From contig NZ_JAMZNK010000009.1 of the NCBI RefSeq assembly GCF_027980145.1, positions 62,001 to 126,000 of the forward strand: a stretch of 64,000 bases of DNA. Reading direction: 5' to 3'. This DNA is from Flavobacterium azizsancarii (GTDB lineage Bacteria > Bacteroidota > Bacteroidia > Flavobacteriales > Flavobacteriaceae). Shown in pieces: positions 62,804 to 64,000 of the stretch. A program made the translations under genes and the position numbers. Under the pieces are notes generated by a model that was given only the letters and a program-made list of their open reading frames with translations, made no database searches and was not told the DNA's origin. Each line of letters begins with the position of its first letter. The stretch's first letter is position 1.

Positions 62804-63277
62804 TTACTGATGATGATAAGGTTCGTTCCTTAAAATCGTAAACCCGCGATACAATTGTTCAATGAAAAACAAGCGAACCATTTGGTGCGAAAATGTCATT
62901 AACGAAAGTGATATTTTCCCCTGTGCTTTGCTGTAAACCGTATCAGAGAATCCGTAAGGACCGCCAATTACAAAAACTAAAGTTTTAATTCCGGAGTTCA
63001 TTTTCTTTTGCAGTTCTTCAGAGAAACCAACGCTGGAGAAGTTTTTTCCGTTTTCATCCAGTAAAATCAATTGATCCGTTGGTGTTAATTTAGCAAGAAT
63101 CAGTTCGCCTTCTTTCTCTTTTTGCTGGCTTTCAGATAAATTCTTTACGTTTTTGATATCCGGAATAATCTCCAAATCAAATTTGATGTAAAAAGACAAA
63201 CGTTTGGTATAATCGTCGATTAAAGTTTGTAACGATTTATTGTCGGTTTTGCCAATGGCGATAAGTTTGATATTCAT
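62804..63277 (-). CDS. rlmH: 23S rRNA pseudouridine methyltransferase (SPOUT family)
   Basis: 157 residues, exact family length. SPOUT knot signature VFVIGGPYGFSDTVY and the closing ILRNEPYHH. It methylates the pseudouridine at position 1915 (E. coli numbering) of 23S rRNA. It stands in a row with the monooxygenase-fold and adenosine deaminase genes. Confidence 0.97.
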   Translation of the reverse strand: MNIKLIAIGKTDNKSLQTLIDDYTKRLSFYIKFDLEIIPDIKNVKNLSESQQKEKEGELILAKLTPTDQLILLDENGKNFSSVGFSEELQKKMNSGIKTLVFVIGGPYGFSDTVYSKAQGKISLSLMTFSHQMVRLFFIEQLYRGFTILRNEPYHHQ

Positions 63278-63287
63278 TTTAATTTTT

Positions 63288-63372
63288 TTTTGCCACGAAT
63301 TTCACGAATCAGCACGAATTAAAAAAAATCTGTGTCAATCTGTTTAATCCGCATAATCTGTGGGCTATTTTT
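63288..63372. repeat. dispersed CACGAATT/AATCTGT repeat
   Basis: GCCACGAATTTCACGAATCA, then CACGAATTAAAAAAAATCTG, and AATCCGCATAATCTGTGGGC, ending in the 3' part of the monooxygenase-fold gene. This is the longest and clearest copy of the family in this window. Confidence 0.6.
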
Positions 63373-63667
63373 TATTCTCAAAAACAGTTTCAAAATGCTC
63401 TACAATGGGAAACGGTTCATAATAATGATGTAAAATTTTCTTCCATTCCAGATAAGCCTCAGAGTTTCTAAAACCTTGGGTGTGATCTTCAAGCGTATTC
63501 CAGTCAACCAATAAAAGATATTTATTTTCGACTTCCAGACATTTCTCTAATCGATGCCCAAGATAACCATCGATGGATGAAATGTATTGACTTGCTATTG
63601 CAAAATCAGCTTCAAATTGATTTGCTAATTCAGGTTTTACAAAAAGAAATGCGGCTTCTAGAATCAT
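63365..63667 (-). CDS. antibiotic biosynthesis monooxygenase-like (ABM fold) protein
   Basis: 100 residues from the ATG at 63667; the upstream ATG at 63685 begins in a hairpin and adds an unlikely leader. Ferredoxin-like ABM fold: MILEAAFLFVKPEL, then SIDGYLGHRLEKCLEV, then LVDWNTLEDHTQGFRNSEAY. Such small proteins act as heme-degrading or quinone monooxygenases, or have no known substrate. The function here is open. Confidence 0.88.
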   Translation of the reverse strand: MILEAAFLFVKPELANQFEADFAIASQYISSIDGYLGHRLEKCLEVENKYLLLVDWNTLEDHTQGFRNSEAYLEWKKILHHYYEPFPIVEHFETVFENKK

Positions 63668-63683
63668 ATAGCTTAATATTGGC

Positions 63684-63716
63684 AAACCTAACAGGTTTTA
63701 AAAACCTGTTAGGTTT
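63684..63716. terminator. perfect hairpin after the adenosine deaminase gene
   Basis: AAACCTAACAGGTTTT / AAAACCTGTTAGGTTT, 16-bp arms around one base. It lies 3 bp after the adenosine deaminase stop. From memory the AACCTGTTAGGTT unit is repeated in many flavobacterial gaps. Confidence 0.75.
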
Positions 63717-63718
63717 CG

Positions 63719-64000
63719 TTAGTTTTTAGGGAATTTAGCTTCAAAAGTTTTAAATCTTGCGTCTAAATCTTTCAATAATTGTTTTTTAACTGATGAATCC
63801 TGAATAAAACTGTAATTAATACTATTGTAAACGTATTGTTTTATTGTTGCATATGAAACATCAGGATATCTTTTGGCCAGTAAAACGTATTGTTCCGTCA
63901 TATTTGTTCTTAAAATCCCTGCATCATCAGTACTGATCACGATTGGGACATTAAATTCTTTATAAAGTACAAACGGATGTCTGCTTTCTTTTACTTTCAA
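63719..64000 (-). CDS. adenosine deaminase family protein (C-terminal part; N-terminus beyond right edge)
   Basis: Last 93 codons only. The sequence HPFVLYKEFNVPIVISTDDAG, with the metal-binding/catalytic Asp pair STDD, is typical of adenosine deaminase-type amidohydrolases. The helix that follows (TEQYVLLAKRYPDVSYATIKQ) is typical of the family end. Deaminates adenosine or a relative. Whether it is exported cannot be told without the N-terminus. Confidence 0.88.
   Translation of the reverse strand: MKVKESRHPFVLYKEFNVPIVISTDDAGILRTNMTEQYVLLAKRYPDVSYATIKQYVYNSINYSFIQDSSVKKQLLKDLDARFKTFEAKFPKN

Overview
The window looks like a chromosome segment of a Flavobacterium-type Bacteroidota bacterium. 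Supporting signs are the AT-rich sequence, several SusC/SusD pairs, a FecR/ECF-sigma cell-surface signalling set, promoter elements of the TAnnTTTG type, the weakness of Shine-Dalgarno signals, and housekeeping proteins of clear Bacteroidota type. No rRNA, tRNA, CRISPR array, integrase or transposase was seen.

Region 1 (1-3977) is a trans-envelope signalling unit: a SusC-like TonB receptor with an N-terminal STN signalling domain (cut by the left edge), a FecR anti-sigma factor, and a divergent ECF sigma factor. Region 2 (about 4000-22980) is accessory and visibly more GC-rich in much of its coding sequence than the rest. Its left part holds gene wreckage: a response-regulator stub, a PAS-sensor fragment, and a 401-codon frame with two nonsense codons. 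Then come an AraC/small membrane protein/lipoprotein operon facing a TPR-AraC regulator, and a small XRE-type repressor gene. That gene's palindromic operator overlaps a good rightward promoter, and this promoter leads into about 350 nt of highly structured sequence without a convincing ORF. Next is a SusC/SusD/S9-peptidase operon facing a Cys-rich exported peptide and a MauE-type membrane protein. The region ends in a truncated subtilase fused to the tail of another gene.

Region 3 (23108-28127) is core: corA, pta, ackA and a DUF3995 membrane protein. Region 4 (28228-43064) is a polysaccharide utilisation locus (PUL). It has a propeller/LuxR-type membrane regulator, SusC, SusD, a GH144-like endo-beta-1,2-glucanase, an esterase-like hydrolase, a GH3 beta-glucosidase, a glycerophosphodiester phosphodiesterase and a GH43-like enzyme. 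Together these suggest use of a beta-1,2-glucan, possibly one carrying phosphoglycerol and ester substituents.

Region 5 (43216-64000) is mostly core or lightly accessory: an M28 peptidase, a YiiX-type hydrolase, an outer-membrane protein, kdsA, small membrane proteins, a lysoplasmalogenase, a sterol-desaturase-type hydroxylase, clpS, prmA, two unknown secreted proteins, tpiA, a TlpA-like thioredoxin, a DoxX-type protein, a DUF1599 protein, folP, rlmH, a monooxygenase-fold protein and the end of an adenosine deaminase. Its gaps carry several families of short dispersed repeats and many clean hairpin terminators.

The strongest candidate for something undescribed is the XRE regulator plus structured RNA at 11343-12026. 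Second is the gene set of the beta-1,2-glucan locus. Third is the SusCD/peptidase/Cys-peptide/MauE neighbourhood at 12568-21655.
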